NCBI RefSeq assembly: GCF_001571325.1 | Contig: NZ_BCTO01000030.1 | Span: 1-64,000 of the forward strand | DNA length: 64,000 nt | Direction of reading: 5' to 3' | Source of the DNA: Delftia tsuruhatensis NBRC 16741 | GTDB taxonomy: Bacteria; Pseudomonadota; Gammaproteobacteria; Burkholderiales; Burkholderiaceae_C | In this document: positions 24,582 through 32,892 of the stretch, piece after piece | How the letters are laid out: each line of letters begins with the position of its first letter | Position numbering within the stretch: the first letter of the stretch is position 1 | Translations under genes and position numbers: made by a program | Notes under the pieces: model-generated | Told to the model about the DNA's origin: nothing | Seen by the model: the letters and a program-made list of their open reading frames with translations, nothing else | Database searches by the model: none

Positions 24582-26228
24582 TCAGCGGGCCGTGCCCGGG
24601 CGCTCGGCGCGCAGCGTGCGGCTGAGCATGATCACGGGGATCAGGCCCACCAGCACCAGGGCCAGCGACGGCAGGGCGGCCTCGCCCAGGCGTTCGTCGC
24701 GCGCGAGCTGGTAGGCCACGACGGCCAGGGTGTCGCTGTTGAAGGGGCGCAGCACCATGGTGGCGGGCAGCTCCTTCATCACATCGACGAAGACCAGCAG
24801 CGCCGCCGCCGCCGTGGAGCGCCTGAGCAGCGGCCAGTGCACGCGCGACAGCATGCCCCAGGCGCCCGCGCCCAGCATGCGGGCCGAGTCGTCCAGGCTG
24901 GGCGCGATGCGCGCATAGCCGCTTTGCATGGACTGCAGGGCCACGGCGCAAAAGCGCACCAGGTAGGCCCAGACAATGCCCACGGCGGTGGCCGTGACCA
25001 GGCCGGCAAACCCCCATTCGGGCCGCACCTGCTGCACCCAGCCCACGGGCAGCAGCAGGCCGACGACGACCACGGCGCCCGGCACCGCATAGCCCAGGCT
25101 GGCCAGTTGCACCACGCCGCGCGTGACGGCCGACTCCTTGTGGCGGCGCACGGCAAACGCCAGGGCCACGGCGATGATGACGGCCAGCACCGAGGTGATG
25201 GCGCCCAGGCGCACGCTGTTGAGCGCCCAGTCGAGGAAGCGGTCCCAGGGCAGCACCGACCAGTCGGCCGCCAGCGGGCGCAGCATGAAGAACACGGGCG
25301 CCACAAAGCCCATGAGCACAGGCAGCAGGCACACCAGCCAGGCCAGCGCGCAGCGCCAGCCGCGCAGGCGCAGCGGCTGCGCCTCGGCCGAGCCGGCGCG
25401 GCCCGTGCTGCCGGTGACGAAGCGCATGCGCCGCTGCGCGCGCAGCTCCAGCTGCAGCAGCAGCACCACCAGCACCAGCAGGAAGGTGGCCAGCTGCGCA
25501 GCGGCAATGCGGTTGTCCATGGACAGCCAGGCCTTGTAGATGCCCGTGGTGAAGGTCTGTATGCCGAAATAGCTGACCACGCCGAAGTCGGCCAGCGTCT
25601 CCATCACCACCAGGGCCACGCCAGCGGCCACGGCCGGGCGCGCCAGCGGCAGCGCCACCGACCAGATGCGCCGCGACAGCGGCGCGCCCATCAGGCGTGC
25701 GGCCTCCATCAGGTGCGCGGCGCGCTCGCCCAGCGCGGTGCGCGCCAGCAGGTAGACATACGGGTAGAGCGAGAAGATGAAGACCCAGACCGCGCCGCCG
25801 AGGCTGCGCACCTCGGGCAGGAGCCGGCCTTCCAGGCCATAGGTGTCGCGCATCCAGGTCTGCAGCGCGCCGCTGAACTGCAGGAAGTCGGTATAGGCAT
25901 AGGCAGTGACATAGGCCGGCATGGCCAGCGGCAGCAGCAGCAGCCATTCCAGCTGGCGCCGGCCCCGGAAGTCGAACAGCGTCACGGCCGCCGCCGTGCC
26001 CGTGCCCACGATGGCCGCGCCCAGCGCCACCAGCAGGCCCAGCCAGACCGTGGTCCACAGGTAGCCGGGCAGCACGGTGGCGGCCATCTCGCGCAGGATG
26101 GAGCCGGCCAGGGCATCGCCCTGCCCCAGAGGCAGCCAGGAGCCGAGCACGGCCAGCACGGGCAGCATCAGCACCAGGGCCAGCAGGAGCAGGGGAAGGG
26201 AGCGGAGTACGGACGACAGACGGCGCAA
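24582..26228 (-). CDS. fbpB: Iron(III) ABC transporter permease, fused two-domain FbpB/SfuB type
   Basis: The stop at 24582 is firm, the start is not. I place it at TTG 26228 (548 aa), just before the first membrane helix (SLPLLLLALVLMLPVLAVLG). The frame continues to an ATG at 26417, but those 63 residues are Pro/Arg-rich and that ATG lies inside the Fur-box palindrome. Two binding-protein-dependent permease domains are fused, each with an EAA-type loop ('HLMEAARLMGAPLSRRIWSVALPLARP'; 'SARMLGAGAWGMLSRVHWPLLR'), with about 12 helices in total. It brings ferric iron, handed over by a periplasmic protein, across the inner membrane with FbpC. It is divergent from fbpC. Confidence 0.88.
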   Translation of the reverse strand: MRRLSSVLRSLPLLLLALVLMLPVLAVLGSWLPLGQGDALAGSILREMAATVLPGYLWTTVWLGLLVALGAAIVGTGTAAAVTLFDFRGRRQLEWLLLLPLAMPAYVTAYAYTDFLQFSGALQTWMRDTYGLEGRLLPEVRSLGGAVWVFIFSLYPYVYLLARTALGERAAHLMEAARLMGAPLSRRIWSVALPLARPAVAAGVALVVMETLADFGVVSYFGIQTFTTGIYKAWLSMDNRIAAAQLATFLLVLVVLLLQLELRAQRRMRFVTGSTGRAGSAEAQPLRLRGWRCALAWLVCLLPVLMGFVAPVFFMLRPLAADWSVLPWDRFLDWALNSVRLGAITSVLAVIIAVALAFAVRRHKESAVTRGVVQLASLGYAVPGAVVVVGLLLPVGWVQQVRPEWGFAGLVTATAVGIVWAYLVRFCAVALQSMQSGYARIAPSLDDSARMLGAGAWGMLSRVHWPLLRRSTAAAALLVFVDVMKELPATMVLRPFNSDTLAVVAYQLARDERLGEAALPSLALVLVGLIPVIMLSRTLRAERPGTAR

Positions 26229-26396
26229 AGCGGAGGTCTCGGCTAGAGGATGAGGGGGAGGATCTGGCTGCCGGGCTATGGAACGGGCCGGGATCCGCGG
26301 CAGCCACCGGCCTGTGGGCCGAGGTGCCGCCGAGACCGGACGTGCCTGCGGGCTGCTGGAGTCGGCGGGCTCCGGGCATGCCCCTGGCCCGCCAAT

Positions 26397-26421
26397 GCAA
26401 ATGCGAATTCTATTCATTTGC
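26397..26421. promoter_or_regulatory. Fur-box-like palindrome between fbpB and fbpC
   Basis: GCAAATG (26397-26403) and CATTTGC (26415-26421) are perfect 7-base arms around CGAATTCTATT. Form and AT-rich centre resemble Fur sites of Burkholderiales (TGCGAAT...CATT), and the flanking genes are an iron transporter. One site could repress both directions. Confidence 0.7.
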
Positions 26422-26428
26422 GCGGTTC

Positions 26429-26434
26429 TACAAT
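26429..26434 (+). promoter_or_regulatory. TACAAT -10 element just before fbpC
   Basis: TACAAT is followed by CGCCGC and the ATG at 26441, so a transcript starting 7 bases beyond the -10 would begin at or beside the start codon. No Shine-Dalgarno is present. This fits a leaderless or near-leaderless mRNA. Confidence 0.4.
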
Positions 26435-26440
26435 CGCCGC

Positions 26441-27538
26441 ATGTTTTTGACCGTCTCCCAACTCGAGGTGCGCTACCCGGGCCGCGACAGGCCTGCCGTG
26501 CAGGGCGTCACGCTGAATCTGGCCGCTGGCGACATCGGCGTGCTCATCGGCCCCTCGGGCTGCGGCAAGACCACGCTGCTGCGTGCCGTGGCGGGCCTGG
26601 AGCCCGTGAGCGGCGGCGAGATCCGCATCGACGGCCAGCTCGTGGGCAGCGCGGATTTCTCGCTCCCTCCCGAGCAGCGGCGCATCGGCATGGTGTTCCA
26701 GGACTATGCGCTGTTCCCCCATCTGAACGTGGGCCGCAACGTGGCCTTCGGCATCCACCATCTGCCCAAGGCGCGCCAGGCCGAGCGCGTGGCCGAGGTG
26801 CTGGAGCTGGTGGGCCTGGCCGGCAGTGCAGGAAGGTTTCCGCACGAGCTGTCAGGCGGCCAGCAGCAGCGCGTGGCGCTGGCCCGCGCGCTGGCGCCCA
26901 GCCCGCAGCTGATGCTGCTGGACGAGCCGTTTTCCAACCTCGACGTGGACCTGCGCGAGCGCCTGGCGCATGAGGTGCGCGGCATCCTCAAGGCCGCAGG
27001 CGCCACGGCCCTGTTCGTCACGCACGACCAGCTGGAGGCGTTTGCCATCGGCGACATGATCGGCGTGGTCCACCAGGGGCAGCTGCAGCAGTGGGACGAC
27101 GCCTATTCGCTGTACCACCGGCCGGCCACGCGCTTCGTGGCGGACTTCATCGGCCACGGCGTCTTCGTGCCGGCCACGCTGGCGCCCAGCGGTGCCGGCG
27201 GCGTGGTGGCGCGCACGGCGCTGGGCGATCTGGTCGATCCGGCCACCTGCCCGCTGCCTGCGCAGTTTGCGGACGGCGAGTGCGATGTGCTGCTGCGCGC
27301 CGACGATGTGGTGCACGACGATGCCTCGCCCGTGCAGGCGCGCATCCTGCGCAAGGCGTTTCGCGGCTCGGAGTTCCTCTACACGCTGGAGCTGGCCAGC
27401 GGCCACAGCGTGCTGGCCCATGTGCCCAGCCACCACGACCATGCGGTGGGCGAGTGGGTGGGCATACGGCTGGACATGAATCACGTGGTCGCCTTCCCGC
27501 GCGAGAGACAGGGCACTGCGCAGACCGCAGCGGCCTGA
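26441..27538 (+). CDS. fbpC: Iron(III) ABC transporter ATP-binding protein
   Basis: 365 aa. Walker A 'GPSGCGKTT', Q-loop 'VFQDYALFPHLNV', signature 'LSGGQQQR', Walker B 'LMLLDEPFSNLD' and H-loop 'FVTHDQ' are all intact. The C-terminal 120 residues form a TOBE-like regulatory domain, as in FbpC/PotA. ATG 26441 begins the canonical 'LTVSQLEVRYPG'; upstream residues overlap the Fur box and are not coding. It energises the divergently encoded FbpB permease. No fbpA binding-protein gene lies in the window, so that partner must be encoded elsewhere. Confidence 0.93.
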   Translation: MFLTVSQLEVRYPGRDRPAVQGVTLNLAAGDIGVLIGPSGCGKTTLLRAVAGLEPVSGGEIRIDGQLVGSADFSLPPEQRRIGMVFQDYALFPHLNVGRNVAFGIHHLPKARQAERVAEVLELVGLAGSAGRFPHELSGGQQQRVALARALAPSPQLMLLDEPFSNLDVDLRERLAHEVRGILKAAGATALFVTHDQLEAFAIGDMIGVVHQGQLQQWDDAYSLYHRPATRFVADFIGHGVFVPATLAPSGAGGVVARTALGDLVDPATCPLPAQFADGECDVLLRADDVVHDDASPVQARILRKAFRGSEFLYTLELASGHSVLAHVPSHHDHAVGEWVGIRLDMNHVVAFPRERQGTAQTAAA

Positions 27539-27635
27539 GCAGGCGGCCGCCGCCGCGCCGTCCAGGCCTTTGTCATCCGACGGTCATGGGTGAAACCCAG
27601 AATCTGTCACATCTTGCGACAATTCAAGGCCACCC

Positions 27636-29033
27636 ATGTTTGCTCTGGACCCCTCCTCCACGCAGCACGCTGCATCTGCTCCGACACCGGTTCCGGCGCT
27701 TGCCCCTGCGCCCGCCGCGCCACGCCTGCTGGCCCGCGCAGGCCAGCTCAGCCAGCCCACGGCGCCGATTCCCCCCGACACCAGCAACGAGGACGTGCAC
27801 CGGCTGTTCAGCGAGCAGCCCCTGCTCGAAACCCTGGCCGTGGTGGCCGACGACCGGCCGCTGGGCCTGATCAACCGCCAGCGCTTCATGGAGCAGTACG
27901 CGCGGCCCTTTGCGCGCGACGTGTTCGGCCGCCGCAGCTGCCTGGTATTCACCGACACCGCGCCCATGGTGGTGGCGGCCGGCCTGCCCATCGACCAGCT
28001 GGTGCAGCAGGCGCTGGCCAGCGGCAGCCGCGTGCTCAAGGACGGCTTCATCACCGTCGAGGAAGGCCGCTATGCAGGCATAGGCACTGGCCACGCGCTG
28101 ATGGCCGCCATGTCCGACATCGAGGCCGACAAGACGCGCCAGCTCATGGCCAGCATCGACTACGCCAGCCTGATCCAGCGCTCGCACCTGGTCGAGTCCG
28201 ACCGCGTGCTGGCCAGCCAGCTGGCCGACCACGGCCTGCTGTGGGAGCCGCGCGACGTGGTGGGCGGCGATGCGTATTTCTTCCGTGCCACACCGCAGGG
28301 CCTGCTGGGCTGCATGTTCGACTGCACGGGCCACGGCGTGCCGGGCGCCTTCATGACGCTGATTGCCCTGTCCTTCCTCGAACAGGCCGTGGCGCCTGCA
28401 GGTATCGGCACCAGCGCCGGCACCGGCGCCGCCATCGACCCCGGCGCCCTGCTGGGCCAGATGAACCGCTACATCAAGCGCGTGCTGCAGCAGCGCACCC
28501 GCGACGCCCAGCCGGCCTGGGGCGCACCAGCGGCCCCCGCCGACGGCCTGCCGGCGGAGAAGACCTCCAGCGATGGCCTGGACGCCGCGCTGTTCCTGCA
28601 GTCGCCCTGCGGCACGCAACTGCGCTTTGCATCGGCCCGGCTGGACCTGCTGGTGGCGCCGCCCGGCGTGCAGGAGGCGGCCCAGGTGCAGATCCATGCC
28701 GGCGACAAGCTGGGCATAGGCTATGCGACCACGCCCGACGACGCGGCCTGGAGCACGCAGGTGCTGGAGGTCGCGCCTGGCTCGCTGCTGATGGTGGCCA
28801 CCGATGGCGTCATCGACCAGTTGGGTGGGCCGCGCCAGATCGCCCACGGCAGAAAGCGCCTGGCGCGCTTCCTGCACGAGCAGCAGGACCGCCCCGCCGC
28901 CCAGGCCTGCGCCGAATTCCGGCAGGCCTTCGCCCAGTGGCAGGGCACGCAGCGCCGGCGCGACGATGTGTCTCTGCTGGTCTGGCGCAACCAGGCCCTG
29001 CAGCCCGCCACCTGCGTGCAAGGCCAGCCATGA
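27636..29033 (+). CDS. siaA: PP2C/SpoIIE-type protein phosphatase with CBS-like input domain (SiaA-like)
   Basis: 465 aa. A Pro/Ala-rich leader precedes a CBS-pair-like region (about 50-175: 'LFSEQPLLETLAVVADDRPLGLINRQRFMEQYARPFARDVFG'). The metal-dependent phosphatase follows (about 190-460), with 'WEPRDVVGGDAYFF', 'CTGHGVPGAFMTLIA', 'MVATDGVIDQLGG' and 'RRDDVSLLVW' supplying the acidic metal ligands. It is followed at once (ATGA overlap) by a SiaB-type kinase and then a SiaC-type protein, as in the Pseudomonas siaABCD operon, where SiaA dephosphorylates SiaC. The classical SiaA is a membrane protein with HAMP; this one has a cytoplasmic CBS-like sensor instead. Confidence 0.85.
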   Translation: MFALDPSSTQHAASAPTPVPALAPAPAAPRLLARAGQLSQPTAPIPPDTSNEDVHRLFSEQPLLETLAVVADDRPLGLINRQRFMEQYARPFARDVFGRRSCLVFTDTAPMVVAAGLPIDQLVQQALASGSRVLKDGFITVEEGRYAGIGTGHALMAAMSDIEADKTRQLMASIDYASLIQRSHLVESDRVLASQLADHGLLWEPRDVVGGDAYFFRATPQGLLGCMFDCTGHGVPGAFMTLIALSFLEQAVAPAGIGTSAGTGAAIDPGALLGQMNRYIKRVLQQRTRDAQPAWGAPAAPADGLPAEKTSSDGLDAALFLQSPCGTQLRFASARLDLLVAPPGVQEAAQVQIHAGDKLGIGYATTPDDAAWSTQVLEVAPGSLLMVATDGVIDQLGGPRQIAHGRKRLARFLHEQQDRPAAQACAEFRQAFAQWQGTQRRRDDVSLLVWRNQALQPATCVQGQP

Positions 29034-29662
29034 GCCCGGCCGAATTCGCTCAGATGCGCGCCCAGGCCGAGCACAACGGCCTGCTGCTGTACTACGCGGG
29101 CACCTTCAACCCCCACGTGATCCAGGCGGCGGCCGACACGCTCAAGAGCCGCCTGGCCAGCGAGGACGGATCGAGCAGCGCCAAGCGCAAGCTGTTTTCC
29201 ACCTTCATCGAGATGGCGCAGAACGTGCTGCACTACGCAGCGCCCCTGCCTGCGGCCGAAACCGGCCCCCGCCAGGCGCTCAGTGCGCCCGTGCCACAGG
29301 GCGCCATCGGCGTGGGCCGCATCGATGCGCTGGCCTGTGCCAAGGAGGCGGGCGCCGAGCAGGCGCCGGCCCGCTTCTGGATCGCCTGCAGCAATGCCGT
29401 GCGCAGCGAGCATGTGCCGCGCCTGGCCGCCAAGCTGGATGCCGTGCGCGCCATGAGCCACCCCGAGATCAAGGCCGCCTACAAGGCCCAGCTGCACAAC
29501 ACGGACCACGGCACCAGCGACGACATCAGCCGGGGCGCGGGCCTGGGCTGGCTGACCATTGCGCGCGATGCCTCGGCACCGCTGCAGTACCACATCGCCA
29601 CGGGAGAGGACGCCGCCGAGACCGCGCCCCATGCCGTATTCCACGTCAAGGCGCTGATCTGA
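29030..29662 (+). CDS. siaB: SiaB-family protein kinase (DUF6272)
   Basis: 210 aa. It has the family opening 'HNGLLLYYAGTFNPHVIQAAADTLKSRL' and helix 'KRKLFSTFIEMAQNVLHYA', which corresponds to the N-box of GHKL-type kinases. The glycine loop region is 'DDISRGAGLGWLTIARDAS'. SiaB kinases phosphorylate a Ser/Thr of SiaC and so oppose the phosphatase. The middle carries an extra Ala/Pro-rich insertion (PAAETGPRQALSAPVPQGAI). Its start overlaps the phosphatase stop (ATGA), giving coupled translation. Confidence 0.82.
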   Translation: MSPAEFAQMRAQAEHNGLLLYYAGTFNPHVIQAAADTLKSRLASEDGSSSAKRKLFSTFIEMAQNVLHYAAPLPAAETGPRQALSAPVPQGAIGVGRIDALACAKEAGAEQAPARFWIACSNAVRSEHVPRLAAKLDAVRAMSHPEIKAAYKAQLHNTDHGTSDDISRGAGLGWLTIARDASAPLQYHIATGEDAAETAPHAVFHVKALI

Positions 29663-29697
29663 ACGCCGGGCGTCCTTCAACGAACCGACCTGCCGCC

Positions 29698-30084
29698 ATG
29701 CAAGCATTGAAATCCGAACGCACCTCCGTCACGCCCGAAGTGGTCTTCTCGCCGGCCGAGCAGCTTCTGCGCATCGAAGGCGAGTGCTATCCCGAAAATC
29801 CCCTGCCCTTCTTCAACCCCATCCTGTCCATGCTGGGCCGGTATTTCGAGGCCAGCCAGCCTCCTCGCTTCGTGGCCGAGATGAAGCTGCAGTACATCAA
29901 CAGCGCCTCCACCATGGGCCTGCGCTCGCTGTTCGCGCTGCTGGACCAGGCCGGGCAAAAGGGCACGGACATCCGCGTGGTCTGGGCCTTTGACGAGGAG
30001 GACGACGCCATCGAGGAACTGGGCGCCGACCTGGTGGAGGACTTCGCCAACCTGGTGCTGGAGCGACAGCCCTACAGCAACTGA
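29698..30084 (+). CDS. siaC: SiaC-family regulatory phosphoprotein (DUF1987)
   Basis: 128 aa. It carries the DUF1987 pattern 'PEVVFSPAEQLLRIEGECYPENPLPFFNPILSMLGRYF', then 'MKLQYINSASTMGLRSLFALLDQAG', whose Ser-Ala-Ser-Thr stretch is the expected phosphorylation region, and an acidic tail helix. In Pseudomonas, unphosphorylated SiaC binds and activates the diguanylate cyclase SiaD, controlling aggregation and biofilm formation. It starts 35 bases after siaB. No siaD follows; the nearest GGDEF gene is 16 kb away (12775-13806). Confidence 0.85.
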   Translation: MQALKSERTSVTPEVVFSPAEQLLRIEGECYPENPLPFFNPILSMLGRYFEASQPPRFVAEMKLQYINSASTMGLRSLFALLDQAGQKGTDIRVVWAFDEEDDAIEELGADLVEDFANLVLERQPYSN

Positions 30085-30109
30085 GGGCAGGCCTGCTCCG
30101 CCCTGGCCT

Positions 30110-30586
30110 TCAGGCCAGCGGCTTGCCCATGAGCACCGTGGTCAGGCCGCAGTCCCATTCCTCGTCGGGATAGGTGTCCAGCGTGGCATATCCCTGCGCC
30201 GTGTAAAAGCCCAGGGCCTGGGTGTTGAAGCTGTCGGTCTCCAGCCGCACCTGGGCGTGGCCGTCGGCGCGCATGGCCTGCTCCGCGTGGGCCAGCAGCG
30301 CACGGCCCACGCCGCGCCCCTGCCAGGCCGGCAGCACATGCAGGGCGCCGATGAAGTCATCCACGCGGTCCACGAAGCCGGCCACCACGCCATCGCACTC
30401 GGCCACCCAGAACAGGTGGCCGCGCGACTGCACGTACTGCGCGGTGCGGCCCGAGGCGCGGAACCGCGCATCCTTGTCCGCCGTCAGCTGCGGCTTCCAG
30501 GTGCTGTCGTAGGTGGCCCAGAGCACGGCGTTCAGGGCCGGAAGGTCATCGGGCCGCGAGGGCCGAAGCGAGAAGGTGTCTGTCAT
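30110..30586 (-). CDS. GNAT-family N-acetyltransferase
   Basis: 158 aa. A single GNAT domain with the acetyl-CoA motif 'LHVLPAWQGRGVGRALLAHAEQAM' (Q/RxxGxG/A) and 'NTQALGFYTAQGYATL' near the end. Start ATG 30586 follows the plsC-like stop by 14 bases. It is the last gene of the long minus-strand operon and converges on siaC. The substrate cannot be inferred. Confidence 0.85.
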   Translation of the reverse strand: MTDTFSLRPSRPDDLPALNAVLWATYDSTWKPQLTADKDARFRASGRTAQYVQSRGHLFWVAECDGVVAGFVDRVDDFIGALHVLPAWQGRGVGRALLAHAEQAMRADGHAQVRLETDSFNTQALGFYTAQGYATLDTYPDEEWDCGLTTVLMGKPLA

Positions 30587-30600
30587 GTCGCTGGCAAGGT

Positions 30601-31350
30601 TCAGGCCTGGCGCAGCCGGTCCACCTCGGCATGCAGGTCCTGGGCCCAGACGCGGCGGTCGCGGCCATCGGCCGTCTGCGGCTGGCCATAGTGGACGGCG
30701 GCGACCAGGTCGTCGGCGCACAGCGTGCGCCAGATGGAGCCCAGCAGGGTTTCATCGCCCTCGTAGCTGGGCGCGTGGCTGATCTGGCCGGTGGCGCCGT
30801 CGATGAAGCGCAGGCCCACGGGCAGCACGGGCGCACCGATCTGCACGGCCGCCTGCAGCAAATTGGCATGGAAGGGCAGCAGCTTGCGGCCGTCGCCCGT
30901 CGTGCCTTCCGGGAAGATGGCCAGGATCTCGCGGCGCTGCAGGGATTCCTCCATGCTCTGCACCATGCGCCGCGCATCGCGGCGCGAGGTGCGCTCGATG
31001 TACAGCGTGCCCGCCGCCGTGGCCAGCGTGCCGATCAGCGGCCAGCCCTTGACGTCGGACTTGGAGATGAAGCGGCAATGCCGCGCCGCATGCAGCACGG
31101 GAATGTCGAGCCAGGAAATATGGTTGCTGACCATGAGCACGGGGCCCTGGCTCGGCGGCTCGCCCTGGATCTCCAGGCGCACGCCCGCATGGGCCAGCAA
31201 CTGCAGGGCCCAGGCCTGCACATGGGCGTGCTGGCGCTCCTCGGGCAGCTGCGGAAAGCGCAGGGCCACGATCCACAGCCCCTTGCACACATGGCCGAAC
31301 AGGCGCGCTGCGCGCAGCGTGGCGCGCCCTCCCCTGCGCAGACGGCTCAT
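30601..31350 (-). CDS. Lysophospholipid/1-acylglycerol-3-phosphate acyltransferase (PlsC family)
   Basis: 249 aa. The acyltransferase blocks are visible: 'SNHISWLDIPVL' (NHxxxxD; residues about 75-86), 'GTLYIERTSRRDA', 'LAIFPEGTTGDG' and 'LPVGLRF'. A hydrophobic N-terminal segment (CKGLWIVALRFPQLP) anchors it to the inner membrane, where it would acylate lysophosphatidate or an ornithine-lipid precursor (OlsA-like); the two cannot be separated here. ATG 31350 lies 2 bases after the pyrX stop, so it is translationally linked to the pyrimidine genes. Confidence 0.88.
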   Translation of the reverse strand: MSRLRRGGRATLRAARLFGHVCKGLWIVALRFPQLPEERQHAHVQAWALQLLAHAGVRLEIQGEPPSQGPVLMVSNHISWLDIPVLHAARHCRFISKSDVKGWPLIGTLATAAGTLYIERTSRRDARRMVQSMEESLQRREILAIFPEGTTGDGRKLLPFHANLLQAAVQIGAPVLPVGLRFIDGATGQISHAPSYEGDETLLGSIWRTLCADDLVAAVHYGQPQTADGRDRRVWAQDLHAEVDRLRQA

Positions 31351-31352
31351 GT

Positions 31353-32648
31353 TCAGCGGCGTTCGTAAGCGATATGGCCGTCGACCAGCGTGCAGCGCAC
31401 GCGGGCCGGCAGTTCGTAGCCGCCGAAGGGCGTGCTCTTGCCCTGGCTGGCCAGCTCCTGGGGCTTGACCGTCCAGGCCGCCTGCGGATCGACGATGCAC
31501 AGGTCGGCCACGCCGCCCTCGGCCAGCCGGCCCAGCTGCCCCTGCAGCTCGCCCAGCGCCGATCCCAGCACCTGCACGGGCGATGCCGTGATGGCGGCCA
31601 GGGCACGGTTCAAAGGCACGCCACCGTCCTGCGACCACTTGACGGCCAGCGACAGCAGCAGCTCCACGCCCGTGGCGCCGGGCTCGGCCTCGGCAAAGGG
31701 CAGGACCTTGGCATCCTCATCGACGGGCGTGTGGTCGGAGACCAGGGCGTCGATGGTGCCATCGGCCAGCGCGGCAGACAGCGCATCGCGGTCGCGCTGC
31801 TGGCGCAGCGGCGGCGTGACGCGGGCGCTGCTGTCGAAGTAGCCGATGTCGGTATCGGTCAGGTGCAGCGAGTTGATGGACACGTCGGCCGTGACCTGCA
31901 GGCCTTCGGCCTTGGCACGGCGCACCAGTTCCACGCCTGCGGCGCTGGACAGGCGGCACAGGTGCACGCGCGCCTGGGTGCCGCGCATCAGCTCGAAGAT
32001 GGTGTGCAGGGCAATCGTCTCGGCCGCCACGGGCACGCCGGACAGGCCCATGCGCGTGGCCAGCGGGCCGCTGGCGGCCACGCCCTTGCCCAGGTACAGC
32101 TCCTGCGGGCGCAGCCACACGGTGTAGCCGTAGGTGGCCGCATACGCCAGGGCGCGCTGCAGGGTCTGGGTGCTGGTCATGGGCACCTCGGCCTGGCCGA
32201 AGCCGATGCAGCCGGACTCGGTCAGCTCGGCCATTTCGGTCAGCACCTCGCCCTTGAGGCCCAGCGTCAGCGCGCCCAGCGGGAACAGGCGCGACTGGTG
32301 CAGCTTCTCGGCGCGGAACTTGAGCATCTCCACCAGGCCCTGCTCGTCGAGCACGGGATCGGTATCAGGCGGGCAGACCAGGCTGGTCACGCCACCGGCC
32401 ACCGAGGCGGCCATCTCGGACTGCAGCATGCCTTCGTGCTCGTGGCCGGGCTCGCGCAGGCGCACGGCCAGATCGACCAGGCCCGGCAGCACCCAGCAGC
32501 CGGCGGCATCGATCTCGCGTTCTGCGGCAAATCCCTCGGGCGCCTTGCCGATGGCCAGCACCTTGCCGCCGTCGATGGCCACGTCGGCCTGCTGGTCCAG
32601 GCCCCGTGCCGGGTCCATCACTCGGCCGTTGCGGATGAGTATCTTCAT
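31353..32648 (-). CDS. pyrX: Catalytically inactive dihydroorotase homologue (PyrC')
   Basis: 431 aa of the dihydroorotase fold. The metal-binding H-x-H is lost: where active enzymes read D-x-H-x-H-x-R-x-PG, this has D59-L-A61-V-R63-L-R-E-PG. The later Asp motif 'SDHTPVDED' survives. This is the known state of PyrC', which in pseudomonads and relatives forms a structural dodecamer with PyrB and keeps aspartate transcarbamoylase active. It lies downstream of pyrB, as expected. A separate active pyrC must exist elsewhere. It is not a pseudogene: full length and intact frame. Confidence 0.9.
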   Translation of the reverse strand: MKILIRNGRVMDPARGLDQQADVAIDGGKVLAIGKAPEGFAAEREIDAAGCWVLPGLVDLAVRLREPGHEHEGMLQSEMAASVAGGVTSLVCPPDTDPVLDEQGLVEMLKFRAEKLHQSRLFPLGALTLGLKGEVLTEMAELTESGCIGFGQAEVPMTSTQTLQRALAYAATYGYTVWLRPQELYLGKGVAASGPLATRMGLSGVPVAAETIALHTIFELMRGTQARVHLCRLSSAAGVELVRRAKAEGLQVTADVSINSLHLTDTDIGYFDSSARVTPPLRQQRDRDALSAALADGTIDALVSDHTPVDEDAKVLPFAEAEPGATGVELLLSLAVKWSQDGGVPLNRALAAITASPVQVLGSALGELQGQLGRLAEGGVADLCIVDPQAAWTVKPQELASQGKSTPFGGYELPARVRCTLVDGHIAYERR

Positions 32649-32833
32649 GGTTTGCTACCCCGTAGACCGCAGGCGGCGCATGGGCTGCGGCCTGCGGCGA
32701 TCAAAAACATTTGCATTCACAAAAAGCGCCTGAACTCAGTCCAGGACACCGGGCATGGAAAAAGCATGGCCCATCTCAGGGACGCCGAGCAAAGGCCGCC
32801 CTGCAGCGAGGGCGTCGCCGGCTGCCCGTACGC

Positions 32834-32885
32834 CCCCCTCCCGCGTAGCGAGAGAGGGGGAAGCGACGCAGTCGCTCAGGGGGTG
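32834..32885. repeat. Intergenic palindromic repeat, copy 2
   Basis: CCCCCTC-N-GAGAGGGGG stem, then AGCGAC-GCA-GTCGCT (a second small hairpin) and CAGGGGGTG. Same order and orientation as the copy at 16230-16286. It sits 7 bases beyond the pyrB stop, inside the pyrB-pyrX gap, where it could attenuate read-through. Confidence 0.8.
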
Positions 32886-32892
32886 CTTCATT

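Noticed and set aside
26229..26417. N-terminal 63-residue extension of FbpB
   Set aside because: Pro/Arg-rich, no homologous character, and its ATG lies within the Fur-box palindrome; a later start fits the first membrane helix better.
31353..32648. pyrX considered as a decayed dihydroorotase pseudogene because metal ligands are missing
   Set aside because: Full-length intact frame in a pyr operon; loss of H-x-H is the defining feature of functional PyrC'.
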